This document shows, piece after piece, positions 27,632 to 37,093 of a DNA stretch of 64,000 nt. The translations under genes and the position numbers were made by a program. The stretch is from Bradyrhizobium sp. LMTR 3. Lineage in GTDB: Bacteria; Pseudomonadota; Alphaproteobacteria; Rhizobiales; Xanthobacteraceae. The stretch is taken from contig NZ_MAXC01000010.1 in the NCBI RefSeq assembly GCF_001693485.1, forward strand, positions 80,152 to 144,151, in the 5' to 3' direction. The stretch's first letter is position 1. Each line of letters starts with the position of its first letter. The notes beneath the pieces were generated by a model. That model was not told where the DNA came from, did not search any database, and worked only from the letters and a program-made list of their open reading frames with translations.

Positions 27632-30325
27632 ATGTTCGACGACCCCTTCGTTTTCTTTTCGCTTGCGATCGCGATCGTCGCCCTGATCTTGGCGCGGAAG
27701 GCCATGAATGAGGTGGCGGGATTGCGTCAGCGTCTGGAGGCGATGCAGGCCACGCCGGCGGCCGCCGCTGCAGCCGTGCCTCCGCCCCTCACGCCATTTG
27801 AAGCCTTCGAGCAAAGCCTGCCACCAGCTCCGAGCGGGGCCACGCCGACGCCTCCGCCGATCGTTCCCGAAGCGGAATCCATCGCGTCCGCCGCCGGCCC
27901 TGAGGCGGCTGGGCAAGCCGCCGGCGGAGCACCGCCGCCGCCTCTATTGCCGCCGGCCGATCGCGGTTTCGAGGAAACCGTCGGCACGCGCTGGGTGGTG
28001 TGGATCGGCGGCCTGACGCTGGCGCTCGGCGGATTCTTCATGGTGCGCTATTCGATCGAAGCAGGTTTGCTCGGCCCCGGCGTGCGCACCATCCTCGGCG
28101 GCCTGTTCGCGCTGGCTTTGCTGCTTGCGGGCGAATGGACGCGGCGCAAGGAAAGCATTTCCACGATCGACGCGCTACCGATCGCCAATATCCCGGCCAT
28201 TCTCACCGCTGCCGGAACGGCGGTGGCATTTGCCACGGTTTATGCAGCCTATGCGCTGTACGGCTTCCTGGTGCCGGCGACCGCGTTCATCCTGCTCGGG
28301 CTGGTAGCGCTGGGCACGCTGGCCGCGGCGCTGCTGCATGGCCCGGCGCTTGCCGGCCTCGGCGTGGTCGGCGCCTTTGTGACGCCGGTCCTGGTTTCGT
28401 CCGACAAGCCGGACTTTTGGGCGCTCTACATCTATCTCGCAATCGTCACTGCGGCGGCCTTCGGCCTGGCGCGCGTCAGGCTGTGGCGCTGGCTCGCGGT
28501 CACCACGATCGCGTTTGCCCTGTTATGGACATTCCCCTGCCTGCAGTGCGGTCCGTCGATGGTCGGCCCGCATGCGTTCCACGTGCTCGCCGGTTTCATT
28601 CTCGCCGCGCTACTCGTGGTGTGCGGCTTCATGTTCGGCCCGCCCGCGGACGAAGGCCGGGTTGAGCCGATCTCGTCCGGCTCGCTTGCGGCCTATCTGC
28701 TCGGCGCGACCTTGATCGTGCTGAACAGTTTTCATGCCGATACCGCGATGATCGTGTTCGGGCTGTTGGTGGCCGGCAGCCTCGCGGTTGCCTGGCGCAG
28801 CGATGCCGCCGCGGGTGCCGTCGGCGCTGCTGCTGCGTTGGTCTTCGTCGTGTTCGCCGAATGGGCGATTCGCGCCAATCCAGACATGCTGGTGCTGCCC
28901 GGCGGTCCGCTGCAAGGCATCGGGCCGACCGTCACGGACGGATCAGTGTCGCTGCATCTGATCTCGGCCGCGATCTTCGCGGCGGGCTTTGGCGTGGCGG
29001 GATTTTTCGCGCAGGCCCGCTCCGCGGGTCCGGTCATGCCGGTGATCTGGTCGGCCGCGGCGGTGTTCACGCCGCTGGCGCTGCTGGTCGCACTCTACGC
29101 CCGCATCGCGCATCTCGACCGCTCGATTCCGTTTGCGATTGTCGCGGTGATGCTCGCCGCGGCCTATGCTGCTGCGACCGAGATACTCGGCAAGCGCGAG
29201 GATCGTCCGGGATTACAGGCCTCGATCGCGCTGTTTGCGACCGGCACCCTCGCAGCCCTGGCGCTGGCGCTGACCTTTGCGCTGGAAAAAGGCTGGCTGA
29301 CGATCGCCCTGGCGCTGATGTCGGCAGGCACCGCCTGGATATCCACGCAGCGGCCGATTCCGTTCCTGCGCACCCTTGCGGCCATCCTCGCCGGCATCGT
29401 CGTGCTGCGCATCGGCTACGAGCCGCGCATCGTTGGCGAGGCCGTCGGCACCACGCCGATCTTCAACTGGCTGTTGTGGGGCTACGGCATTCCGGCAGCA
29501 TCGTTCTGGGCCGGCAGCATCTTCCTGCGCCGCGGCGGCGATGACGCACCACTGCGCACGGTGGAATCGGCGGCGATCCTGTTCACGGTGCTGCTGGCGT
29601 TCATGGAAATCCGCCACGCCGTCAACAATGGCGACGTCTACCGCCAGAGCGCCGGCCTCACCGAAGTCGCGCTGCAGGTCTGCGTTACGCTGGCGATGGC
29701 GATCGGGCTGGAGCGGCTGCGCATCCGCACCGGCAGCGTCATTCACAATGCCGGCGCGATCCTGCTCACGGCGTTTGCCGGCCTCGCGACCGTGTTCGGG
29801 CTGTTGCTGTTGGAAAACCCGATGCTGCGATGGATCGATGTCGGCGGCATCGTCATCAATCTTTTGCTGCTCGGCTATGCCCTGCCCGCGGTGCTCGCGC
29901 TGCTGTTGTCCTATGCCGTCGCGGGTCGGCGGCCGGTCGCCTATGCCAACACGATCGCGGCGGCAGCGCTCGTTCTGGCGCTCGCCTATGTGACGTTCGA
30001 GATCAGGCGAATCTATCACGGCCCGGCGATTGCGGCCGGCCCGACCAGCGGCGCAGAGCAATATACCTACTCGATCGCATATCTCGCCTTCGGCGTCGTC
30101 TTGCTCGGCATCGGTATTCTCTTCAACTCGCAGCGCGCGCGGCTGGCGTCCGCGGTGGTTATCGGACTGACGATCCTGAAAGCATTCCTGATCGACATGT
30201 CGGCACTGACCGGCGTTTATCGCGCGCTGTCCTTCATGTGTCTCGGCCTGGTGCTGGTGGCGATCGGGTGGCTGTACCAGCGGATCCTGTTCCGCAGGCA
30301 AGCGGCCGCGCCGACGGGAAGCTAG
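27632..30325 (+). CDS. DUF2339 polytopic membrane protein
   Basis: This 897-residue protein starts with an N-terminal membrane helix followed by a short coiled-coil-like stretch (MNEVAGLRQRLEAM), then a Pro/Ala-rich linker (residues about 45-110), then the conserved GTRWVVWIGGLTLALGGFFMVRYS and some 20-25 hydrophobic segments to the end. This layout is the DUF2339 family. The function is unknown; it is an inner-membrane protein. It stands alone, with a 190-bp gap upstream and a convergent gene 12 bp downstream. Confidence 0.9.
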   Translation: MFDDPFVFFSLAIAIVALILARKAMNEVAGLRQRLEAMQATPAAAAAAVPPPLTPFEAFEQSLPPAPSGATPTPPPIVPEAESIASAAGPEAAGQAAGGAPPPPLLPPADRGFEETVGTRWVVWIGGLTLALGGFFMVRYSIEAGLLGPGVRTILGGLFALALLLAGEWTRRKESISTIDALPIANIPAILTAAGTAVAFATVYAAYALYGFLVPATAFILLGLVALGTLAAALLHGPALAGLGVVGAFVTPVLVSSDKPDFWALYIYLAIVTAAAFGLARVRLWRWLAVTTIAFALLWTFPCLQCGPSMVGPHAFHVLAGFILAALLVVCGFMFGPPADEGRVEPISSGSLAAYLLGATLIVLNSFHADTAMIVFGLLVAGSLAVAWRSDAAAGAVGAAAALVFVVFAEWAIRANPDMLVLPGGPLQGIGPTVTDGSVSLHLISAAIFAAGFGVAGFFAQARSAGPVMPVIWSAAAVFTPLALLVALYARIAHLDRSIPFAIVAVMLAAAYAAATEILGKREDRPGLQASIALFATGTLAALALALTFALEKGWLTIALALMSAGTAWISTQRPIPFLRTLAAILAGIVVLRIGYEPRIVGEAVGTTPIFNWLLWGYGIPAASFWAGSIFLRRGGDDAPLRTVESAAILFTVLLAFMEIRHAVNNGDVYRQSAGLTEVALQVCVTLAMAIGLERLRIRTGSVIHNAGAILLTAFAGLATVFGLLLLENPMLRWIDVGGIVINLLLLGYALPAVLALLLSYAVAGRRPVAYANTIAAAALVLALAYVTFEIRRIYHGPAIAAGPTSGAEQYTYSIAYLAFGVVLLGIGILFNSQRARLASAVVIGLTILKAFLIDMSALTGVYRALSFMCLGLVLVAIGWLYQRILFRRQAAAPTGS

Positions 30326-30336
30326 AGGATGGCCCT

Positions 30337-30570
30337 CTAACCGACGGATTCGGCGACGAGGCGAATCCTGAAGACGGGCTTTTTGGCTTCGTCCAAAAGC
30401 TCCATCTGCCATTCGGCGTTCTGCTTCAGGCTGCGGGAAAGGCTGCCTAGGAGGTTGCCGCAGACCTTGGTCATCTCGGCCCAGGCGGCTTCGCGGCTTT
30501 CGAATTCGGATCCCTGATCGGACGCGCCTGCGTAGCGACCATGGCTGATCCGAAAAAAATACAGCGGCAT
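30337..30570 (-). CDS. DUF6894-type small protein
   Basis: I take the ATG at 30570 (MPLYFFRISHGRYAG), giving 77 residues; an upstream start at 30621 lacks similarity. The pattern PLYFFRI at the start, SREAAWAEMTKVCGNLL and EWQMELLDEAKKPVFRIRL is that of the very common rhizobial small DUF6894 family, of unknown function. Confidence 0.8.
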   Translation of the reverse strand: MPLYFFRISHGRYAGASDQGSEFESREAAWAEMTKVCGNLLGSLSRSLKQNAEWQMELLDEAKKPVFRIRLVAESVG

Positions 30571-30708
30571 GATTGTTCTCACGTGTTGGGCCGCCTCCCG
30601 GCCTTCTCTGCCGGTCACCACTTGGAGCGAGATTCGCTACCAGGACATGAATGCGCCAGCCCGTATGACTACGGGCTCAGATGTGAGGGACGCGCAGTCA
30701 GCAGGGTT

Positions 30709-30731
30709 CCCTCCCCCGCAAGGGGGGAGGG
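30709..30731. repeat. GC hairpin, CCCTCCCCC-GCAAG-GGGGGAGGG
   Basis: A perfect 9-bp stem with a GCAAG loop lies in the 247-bp gap between 30570 and 30818. There is no T-run on either side, so it looks more like a mobile palindrome than an intrinsic terminator. Nothing else is recognisable in this gap. Confidence 0.6.
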
Positions 30732-30817
30732 AGCCCGAGCAGTGTGCTCACCTCACTTGGTAGAGCGCAGCGAAACTCTTCATTGATGCTGGCGGCGGCC
30801 GCCGGCGCAGTTCGCGA

Positions 30818-31423
30818 TCAATCTGTCGAGCGGCGCAGCTCCGGGGCGCTCTCCGCCTTGGCGGGTTCGGGCTTTGCCTGCTCCGCCTTCGGCTCGGATT
30901 TCACCGGCTCGAGTTTGGCGCTCTCGACCGCAGGCGTCTCGACCCGCGCCGATACTTCGGCCCGTGCATCGGCCGGCGCCTCTCGACGATGCAGCGAGCG
31001 CGGTCGCGCCACGGAGCGCGCCATCAGCATCTGCGAGGCGCCCTGATGGCGGAAATCGCAATAGGCAAAGCCCATGCCCGAGACCGAGCCGCGGAACGAG
31101 CGATCATCACGCTTGTCGAGATTGAAGCAAGGCTCGAACGGCAGTCCCTTGATCGAAGCGCAGACGGCCTGGCCGCGAATCTGCAACGTGTTGCCGGGCA
31201 GGCGCACATGACGGATCGGGCCCGAGCCGCTGAATTGGACGGAACCGGCCGCGCCGAGATCGTCGAGGATGCGCCCAGCGCCGCGGGTGCCGTCAAAGCA
31301 GGTAAAGGCGAAAACCTTGCCGCTCACGAACCGGCGCGCCTCGTCGGCATTCATCATCCCAGCCAGCGCAGGAACGATCATCGCACTGGCCGTGACGGCC
31401 CCCAGAACCAAACGCGCAAGCAT
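30818..31423 (-). CDS. Exported hypothetical protein with Lys/Glu/Pro-rich tail
   Basis: From ATG 31423 (MLARLVLGAVTASAM) the protein has 201 residues with a signal peptide cleaved near PALAG. The mature domain (residues about 25-120) carries four Cys (FTCFDGT, VCASIKG, EPCFNLD, YCDFRHQ) and a GRILDDLGAAGSVQFSG stretch. The C-terminal third is low-complexity Ala/Glu/Lys/Pro. I know no function; two periplasmic disulfides are likely. Confidence 0.75.
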   Translation of the reverse strand: MLARLVLGAVTASAMIVPALAGMMNADEARRFVSGKVFAFTCFDGTRGAGRILDDLGAAGSVQFSGSGPIRHVRLPGNTLQIRGQAVCASIKGLPFEPCFNLDKRDDRSFRGSVSGMGFAYCDFRHQGASQMLMARSVARPRSLHRREAPADARAEVSARVETPAVESAKLEPVKSEPKAEQAKPEPAKAESAPELRRSTD

Positions 31424-31479
31424 ACAGCTACTCCAACTTAACAAGAGCGCGGGCGCCCGCCTTTACCCGCTACTTACCA

Positions 31480-31519
31480 TACCAACCACCATGGCAACAT
31501 TGGAGCAGGTTGGTTGGTA
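31480..31519. other. Inverted repeat TACCAACCACC / GGTTGGTTGGTA
   Basis: Arms of 11-12 bp with one mismatch flank a 17-nt loop. It sits after the stop of the oxidoreductase gene and about 60 bp before the start of the exported-protein gene, both on the minus strand. It could be a terminator without a T-tract or an operator. Confidence 0.45.
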
Positions 31520-31533
31520 AAGTCTGAATACCG

Positions 31534-32520
31534 TTAGAGGATTTTTACCACGATTCGACCGCGGACCTTCCCTGCGAGGATTTCGGCGCCCGCGCCGATG
31601 ACCTGGTCCAGGCCAATTTCGTGAGTAATATCAGCCAGTTTCCCCTTATCCAAGTCGTTGGCAAGGCGATTCCAGGCAAGCTTGCGCTGCTCGATCGGGC
31701 ACATCACAGAGTCGATGCCTAGAAGGCACACTCCGCGTAAAATAAACGGCGCGACCGAGGACGGCAGATCCATACCGGCGGCAAGGCCGCAGGCGGCAAT
31801 GGCTCCGCCATATTTGGTCATCGACAGCAGGTTGGCGAGCGTGGTCGATCCGACGCTGTCGACGCCACCCGCCCAGCGCTCCTTCGCCAGCGGCTTGGCG
31901 GGACCTGCGAGCTCGGCGCGATCGATCACTTCGGCGGCGCCGAGGCCCTTGAGGTAGTCGGCCTCCGACATCCGCCCGGTGGACGCGATCACATGATAGC
32001 CGAGTTTCGAGAGCACGGCTGACGCGACCGAGCCGACGCCGCCGGCGGCGCCGGTCACCACGATGGGACCGCTCTTCGGCGTCAGTCCGTGTTTCTCCAG
32101 CGCCAGCACCGACAGCATCGCGGTGTAGCCGGCGGTGCCGATCGCCATCGCGTCACGCGTGGAGATGCCATCGGGCAGCCGCACCAGCCAGTCGCCCTTG
32201 ACGCGCGCTTTTTCGGCGTAGGCGCCGAGATGAGTCTCGCCCATGCCCCAGCCGTTGCAGACGACCTTGTCGCCGGCCTGCCACGCCGGATGCGAAGATT
32301 GTTCGACGGTGCCTGCGAAGTCGATGCCGGCGATCATCGGGAAACGCCGCACGACGGGAGCCTTGCCGGTGACGGCTAGACCATCCTTGTAGTTCAACGT
32401 CGACCACTCGACGGCGACGGTGACGTCGCCTTCCATCAGCTCGGCTTCGTCGAACTGCGTCAGCGCGGCGGTGGTGCCTTTATCGGCCTTGTCGATCCTG
32501 ATGGCCTTGAATGTTCCCAC
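31534..32520 (-). CDS. MDR-family acrylyl-CoA reductase / quinone oxidoreductase (AcuI/YhdH type)
   Basis: I prefer the GTG at 32520 ([14 protein letters not shown]), preceded by GGGGAG, giving 328 residues; an ATG at 32580 would overlap the MFS stop by 17 bp. It is a medium-chain dehydrogenase/reductase without structural zinc, with [30 protein letters not shown] and the NADPH motif [12 protein letters not shown]. AcuI-type enzymes reduce acrylyl-CoA to propionyl-CoA. The MFS gene just upstream may supply a substrate or export a product. Confidence 0.88.
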   Translation of the reverse strand: MGTFKAIRIDKADKGTTAALTQFDEAELMEGDVTVAVEWSTLNYKDGLAVTGKAPVVRRFPMIAGIDFAGTVEQSSHPAWQAGDKVVCNGWGMGETHLGAYAEKARVKGDWLVRLPDGISTRDAMAIGTAGYTAMLSVLALEKHGLTPKSGPIVVTGAAGGVGSVASAVLSKLGYHVIASTGRMSEADYLKGLGAAEVIDRAELAGPAKPLAKERWAGGVDSVGSTTLANLLSMTKYGGAIAACGLAAGMDLPSSVAPFILRGVCLLGIDSVMCPIEQRKLAWNRLANDLDKGKLADITHEIGLDQVIGAGAEILAGKVRGRIVVKIL

Positions 32521-32563
32521 GGCAAACTCCCCGGACTTTTCTGTATCGGGAGTGTTTACCGCA

Positions 32564-33811
32564 TCAGGCGGGTTGTGCAACCGGGCGCGCGACCGGCTGC
32601 TCGACGATCGGCAGGTTGATCAGCGCCGACAGCACGCCGAACAGGATCGAGAGCCACCAGATCGGGGTATAGGAGCCGAACTGCTCGAACACGATGCCGC
32701 CGAGCCAGACGCCGAGGAAACCGCCGACCTGATGGCTGACGAAGGCAAAGCCGTACAGCGTTGCGAACCACTTTGTGCCGAACATCAGCGCCACCAGTGC
32801 CGAGGTCGGCGGCACCGTCGAGAGCCAGGTCAGGCCGCTGACCGCACCGAACATGATCGCCGAGAACGTCGTGATCGGAAACGAGATGAACGCGACGATC
32901 GCCAGGGCGCGGGTAAAGTAGATAAGCGAGAGGATGTAACGCTTCGGGTACTTGTTCTGCAGCCAGCCGACGCTGAGCGAGCCGATGATGTTGAACAGTC
33001 CGATCGCCGCGACCACCCAGCCGCCGGTCTGCGACGAGACTCCGCGATCGGCGAGATAGGCCGGCAGATGCACCGTGATGAAGGCGAGCTGGAAGCCGCA
33101 GGTGAAGAAGCCCAGCACCAGAAGAACATAGGAGCGATGGCCGAATGCCTCCGCCAGCGCCGTCTTGAACGATTGCTGGTCCCCGACAGGCTCGTTCGAC
33201 GACGTCGAGGGTGGCGTCGCGATCGCGAGCGACAGTGGCACGATCAGCAGCATCAGGAGCGCGAATACCGTCAGCGCCGCCTGCCAGCCGAAATTGTCGA
33301 TCATCGCGACACCGAACGGCGCGAACAGGAACTGGCCGAAGGACCCGGCCGCGGTGCCGGCGCCGAGCGCAATGCCGCGCTTCTCGACCGGCAGCAGCTT
33401 GCTGAATGCCGACAGCACGAGATTGAACGAACAGCCCGAAAGACCGAAGCCGATCAGGACGCCGGCGCCGAGATCGAGCGACAGCGGCGCCGTGGAGTAA
33501 CGCATCAGAAGCAGGCCGGCGGCATAGAGCAAGGCGCCGACAATCATCACACGCAGGATGCCGAAGCGATCGGCGATGGCGCCCGCAATCGGCTGCCCCA
33601 GTCCCCACAGCAGATTCTGCAGCGCCAGCGCGAGGCCGAAAACGTCGCGGCCCCAGGCGAATTCGCGGCTCATCGGCTGCACGAAAAAACCGAGGCTGGA
33701 GCGCGGTCCAAAGCTCAACAGCGCGATCGCGCAGCCGCAGATGATGATGACGACCGGCGTCCGCCAGGTGCCGAGGCCGGAGGACGGACGAAGGTCGGTC
33801 GTTACAGCCAT
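32564..33811 (-). CDS. MFS transporter
   Basis: From ATG 33811 ([14 protein letters not shown]) it has 415 residues and 12 hydrophobic segments, with the loop motif [13 protein letters not shown] after helix 2 and a cytoplasmic central loop (residues about 200-220, [13 protein letters not shown]). The pattern resembles oxalate/formate and monocarboxylate MFS carriers, but the substrate is not determined. It is 43 bp upstream of the AcuI-like gene on the same strand and probably forms an operon with it. Confidence 0.88.
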   Translation of the reverse strand: MAVTTDLRPSSGLGTWRTPVVIIICGCAIALLSFGPRSSLGFFVQPMSREFAWGRDVFGLALALQNLLWGLGQPIAGAIADRFGILRVMIVGALLYAAGLLLMRYSTAPLSLDLGAGVLIGFGLSGCSFNLVLSAFSKLLPVEKRGIALGAGTAAGSFGQFLFAPFGVAMIDNFGWQAALTVFALLMLLIVPLSLAIATPPSTSSNEPVGDQQSFKTALAEAFGHRSYVLLVLGFFTCGFQLAFITVHLPAYLADRGVSSQTGGWVVAAIGLFNIIGSLSVGWLQNKYPKRYILSLIYFTRALAIVAFISFPITTFSAIMFGAVSGLTWLSTVPPTSALVALMFGTKWFATLYGFAFVSHQVGGFLGVWLGGIVFEQFGSYTPIWWLSILFGVLSALINLPIVEQPVARPVAQPA

Positions 33812-34012
33812 TTGCTTCCCCTGGACCAATCGGCGCCCGGGAAGGCCCGAGCGAAACGTTACGGTGAGTTAATGCAGTTGCATGAAAACCCCAAGGGGCG
33901 GAAGAGAAAAATTTTCCGCTGCAGGGCAGCTCTGCAAAATTGGCGAGGGCAATGAGTGCAATTTGCGAGGCGATGGCGCATTTGCTGAGATGCTGTGAGA
34001 GCTTGCTGAGAT

Positions 34013-34136
34013 GTCGTCCCTGCGAACGCAGGGACCCATACGCCGCGGCCGCGCAGTTTAAGGAAGTGCCCGTCGTTCAGCCTGGATCAAACAACCACGC
34101 CGGTGGTGATGGGTCCCTGCGCTCCGCAGGGACGAC
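34013..34136. repeat. Palindromic dispersed repeat, family D (GTCGTCCCTGCG / CGCAGGGACGAC)
   Basis: Outer arms GTCGTCCCTGCG and CGCAGGGACGAC, with nested CGCAGGGACCCATA and TGGGTCCCTGCG. It fills much of the 333-bp gap between the MFS gene and the cell-wall hydrolase gene; the rest of that gap (33812-34012) shows no gene. Confidence 0.85.
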
Positions 34137-34144
34137 GGAGAGAG

Positions 34145-35569
34145 CTACCGCTTCGCGCTCGCCTGCTCGGCCGAGCTTTGTGCGGCTTCCGCGAGCTTGG
34201 CGGAGATCGCCGCGGTCTCGGCGGCGGTGCCCCAACTCGGCGCGTCGCTGCCATTGCCCCAGGCGCGTGGCCGATAGAAGGTGTGCACGCCGAACTTGTG
34301 CATCTTCTTCATTTCATTGACCCAGGACGGCCGCACCCAATAGGCGTGGTAGTGCGTCGACTTGTCGACTTCCGGCAGCCAGAGCTGGCCGTCGAGCATC
34401 GCCTTCGCGATCTTCTTCGCCCGCTCCCACATGTCGGGCTCGCGAATGACGTCCTTGTTGTTATCGCAGGCGAAGGTGAACTGGCACGCCAGATGGCGAT
34501 GCTTGTTCTGGTAGACCACGCCGCACACGGTTTCGGGATATTTGCCGGAGAAGGCGCGGTTCAAAACCACCTGCGCCACCGCGATCTGGCCTCGCACCGC
34601 TTCGCCGCGGGCCTCGAAGTAGACCGCTTCAGCCAGACACTTTTCCGACTTGGCGCGCGATTTCTCGTCGAACAGGCCGAGACGTTCGGCCGGCGTCTTG
34701 GCGCGCTGGTTGTCGGCGTTGACCTCGCCCTTCGGCGCGACGCTCTCGCCCATCTCGCCGGCCCGCACCGGACCATCGGCATCGACCGGCAGCGAGGCCA
34801 TCACCTTCATATCGGGATCCGGATGCGCTGGTGGCATGACGATGACGGGCTCTTCGCCGGGCTGCCAGCGTTCGATGCTTTCAGGCGAGCCGAGCGAAGA
34901 GCCAAAGAACAGGCTTGAGGTCTTGAAGGAGAAACCATCGCGCGGCGGCGCAGCCGCTTGCGGCGCGACCTTGAGATCGTCCTGCGGCTTGCTCTCGAGC
35001 GACAGCGACATATCCAGTGGCGGCGCGTTCAGCGCGGCCTGCAGCTCGGGATCGAGCGGTGCACGCTCGACAGGCGGCGGCGTCTCGGCGGTCTTGGCGC
35101 CCTTGACCGATGCATTTGATGTCGCGGGATCCTCGATCGCCGGCGCTCGATCGGCAGGGCCTGTGGTCTCCACTGCCGGCGGCGGCGCGATGATAAGGCG
35201 GTCGCCCTTCAATGTGCGGTCGACCGTTGGGAAATCGGCAGCGTGATAGCGTGGCGGTGGAGCGACCAGAGGATTGCGCGTCACCGAACCCGTGACGTCG
35301 ATGCCCTGAGTGTCGAGGCTTGCGAGACGGTAAGTCGCGGTCTGCGGCGACGAGGTTCCGATCGGGCGGCCGAAGGAGAACGTCGCGACCTGGATGGTGC
35401 CCGCGGAGGAGAACACGCGCTTCTGCCAGCGCTCGGCGACGCCCGGCTGGCGCGCCAGCAGCGAGGCGATATCCTGATATCCGATCTCGGTCGGCATCAA
35501 AGCGAAGACGCAGAGACCGAGACCGAAGGACGCGAACCGCGCGCCCTTCGGCTGGTTACGCAACACAAA
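34145..35569 (-). CDS. SleB-type cell-wall hydrolase (Hydrolase_2)
   Basis: With the start at ATG 35569 (MFVLRNQPKGARF) the 474-residue protein has an N-terminal membrane anchor (FGLGLCVFAL). A Pro/Ala-rich low-complexity middle (residues about 100-290) follows. The catalytic domain near residues 315-455 shows CLAEAVYFEARGE, VVLNRAFSGKYP, CQFTFACD and HYHAYWVRPSW. SleB-like enzymes are N-acetylmuramyl amidases or lytic transglycosylases acting on peptidoglycan in the periplasm. A longer start at 35623 is possible. The C-terminus is Ala-rich. Confidence 0.88.
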   Translation of the reverse strand, partial: FVLRNQPKGARFASFGLGLCVFALMPTEIGYQDIASLLARQPGVAERWQKRVFSSAGTIQVATFSFGRPIGTSSPQTATYRLASLDTQGIDVTGSVTRNPLVAPPPRYHAADFPTVDRTLKGDRLIIAPPPAVETTGPADRAPAIEDPATSNASVKGAKTAETPPPVERAPLDPELQAALNAPPLDMSLSLESKPQDDLKVAPQAAAPPRDGFSFKTSSLFFGSSLGSPESIERWQPGEEPVIVMPPAHPDPDMKVMASLPVDADGPVRAGEMGESVAPKGEVNADNQRAKTPAERLGLFDEKSRAKSEKCLAEAVYFEARGEAVRGQIAVAQVVLNRAFSGKYPETVCGVVYQNKHRHLACQFTFACDNNKDVIREPDMWERAKKIAKAMLDGQLWLPEVDKSTHYHAYWVRPSWVNEMKKMHKFGVHTFYRPRAWGNGSDAPSWGTAAETAAISAKLAEAAQSSAEQASAKR

Positions 35570-35841
35570 CATCGATACGCTCACGCAACGCTTACACGAT
35601 CGAATGTCAGTACATCCGTGCAATTCGACCTTTTTTGTTGGTATCGAATTTAGGTTGCCGGGGAGTTAATCGGCGTGGCGTGCGTGCTACACGCAAGACG
35701 TTGCGCGAATTTCGCCGAGCGCATGAGAAGTGTTGGTAAACAGGCACGCGATGAAAGTGGTAAACATCCCGTCAACGAAGATGGTGAAGAGAAAATTACG
35801 CGGTGCAAATATGGGAACTCATGTTGCCTCCGCGTCATTGC

Positions 35842-36889
35842 TGTCGATGTTCACTAATTCGCTGATTGGATCGCGGTGGTCTTGGTGGCTGCAAAAGCCT
35901 TCGGGGTCTGCCCTGCAAGGGCCTGATGAGGCCTGTGGTTATTGTAGTAGATCAGATACTCGAACAGCTCTTTGGCGAAGTGGTCGAGATTGTCGAATGT
36001 TGCACCCTCGATGACGTCCTCGTCGAGGGTTCGCCAGAAGCGCTCGGCTTTGCCATTGGTCTGCGGCCGATAGGGCCTGGTGTAGCGATGCTTGATGCCG
36101 AGTTCGAGCAGCATGGCCTCGAAGGGATGCTCCTGAGGGGTGTTGCGGGAGGCGAACTCGGCGCCGTTGTCGGATAGAATCTCGGCGAAGATCAGTCCGT
36201 AAGTGATGTTGAGAGTATTGATCATCTTCAGCGTCTTGAACATCACCGGAAGCGCCTTCTTGGAGGTCAGCACCTCGGCCCAGGCCAGGCGCGAGCAGCT
36301 GTCGACCAGGCAGATGATGTAGGCCGTGGCCGGGGGTGGCGCGAGGAACATGTCGCGCGGCAATTGATGCAGATCGACGTGGCCGAGCTCCCCGAGGTCC
36401 TTGATGATGCGGCGTTTCTCCTCGCGCATCGCCGGCGTACGGCGGTTCAGTTGATGGCGCTTCAGCACCCGGTAGATGGTCGATGGCGAAGGTACTGTGG
36501 CGCGCTGCTCACGCAAGACGGCATGGATCTCGTAGCGGTTCATCCCCCGTTTGCGCTGAGCGATGATCTCGGCCTCAATCCCGTTCGGCTCGCGCCGTTC
36601 CCGCCATTTGGGCCCGCGACGGCGCGGCAACAGGTCGGTCTCGTCGCCGCTTTGCAGATAGCGGTTGTAATACTTGCGGAAGGTCTGCGAGCAGGTTCCG
36701 TGGTGGCGGTAGAAATCCCCAACGCTCTTGAACACCGCCGATCGACCCGCCTTGACCGCCTCATATTCCGGGATCAGAAATCGCCACTTCTGCAGGTAAT
36801 TACGTTCGATCGTCCGGTCATAGCTGTTATCGCGCATCGGATCGTCCTCCAGAGGAGCGATCCAATCAGCGAATTGCTGAACTTGCACA
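35842..36889 (-). mobile_element. IS481-family insertion sequence, complete (1048 bp)
   Basis: The ends are TGT...ACA with 33-bp imperfect terminal inverted repeats (35842-35874 and 36857-36889, five mismatches; both contain AATTCGCTGATTGG). It is flanked by a perfect 5-bp target duplication ATTGC at 35837-35841 and 36890-36894. It carries one transposase gene. The insertion splits a family C palindromic repeat. Confidence 0.95.
35854..36837 (-). CDS. IS481-family transposase
   Basis: The protein has an N-terminal helix-turn-helix region (VGDFYRHHGTCSQTFRKYY) and an HTH_29-like segment (MNRYEIHAVLREQ), then the rve integrase core with DDE residues in GHVDLHQLP, LSDNGAEFASR and TNGKAERFWRTL. 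I give the ATG at 36837 (MRDNSYDRTIERN, 327 residues). The frame also opens from a GTG at 36888 inside the terminal repeat. The gene appears intact. Confidence 0.93.
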   Translation of the reverse strand: MRDNSYDRTIERNYLQKWRFLIPEYEAVKAGRSAVFKSVGDFYRHHGTCSQTFRKYYNRYLQSGDETDLLPRRRGPKWRERREPNGIEAEIIAQRKRGMNRYEIHAVLREQRATVPSPSTIYRVLKRHQLNRRTPAMREEKRRIIKDLGELGHVDLHQLPRDMFLAPPPATAYIICLVDSCSRLAWAEVLTSKKALPVMFKTLKMINTLNITYGLIFAEILSDNGAEFASRNTPQEHPFEAMLLELGIKHRYTRPYRPQTNGKAERFWRTLDEDVIEGATFDNLDHFAKELFEYLIYYNNHRPHQALAGQTPKAFAATKTTAIQSAN

Positions 36890-37000
36890 ATTGCGAGCGA
36901 AGCGACTTGTCCGCCGTAGCTTTAGCGAAGGCGGAAGCAATCCATCGCGCGGCATAATGGATAGATGGATTGCTTCGTCGCTTCGCTCCTCGCAATGACG
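36890..37000. repeat. Palindromic dispersed repeat, family C, copy 1 (right part, split by the IS)
   Basis: Joined across the IS with CGTCATTGC at 35833-35841, it restores CGTCATTGCGAGCGAAG, as found at 58639. The right arm is CTTCGCTCCTCGCAATGACG. Between the arms sits an extra segment CTTGTCCGCCGTAGC...GAAGGCGGA that the 58639 copy lacks. Confidence 0.85.
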
Positions 37001-37042
37001 GCTTCTTCGTCGGAGCGCTCTGCTCTCACGCAAAAAACGCAA

Positions 37043-37065
37043 ATGCCCGGGACTGGCCCGGGCAT
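37043..37065 (-). terminator. Terminator of ppdK
   Basis: The stem ATGCCCGGG / CCCGGGCAT (9 bp, 5-nt loop) lies 29 bp past the ppdK stop. On the minus strand it is followed by TTGCGTTTTTTG, so it fits an intrinsic terminator. Confidence 0.8.
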
Positions 37066-37093
37066 CACGTGCTTCCGATCGCTATTGAGAAGG

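Noticed and set aside
32521..32580. Longer start for the AcuI-like gene
   Set aside because: It would overlap the MFS gene stop and add residues without family similarity, while the GTG at 32520 has a GGGGAG box.
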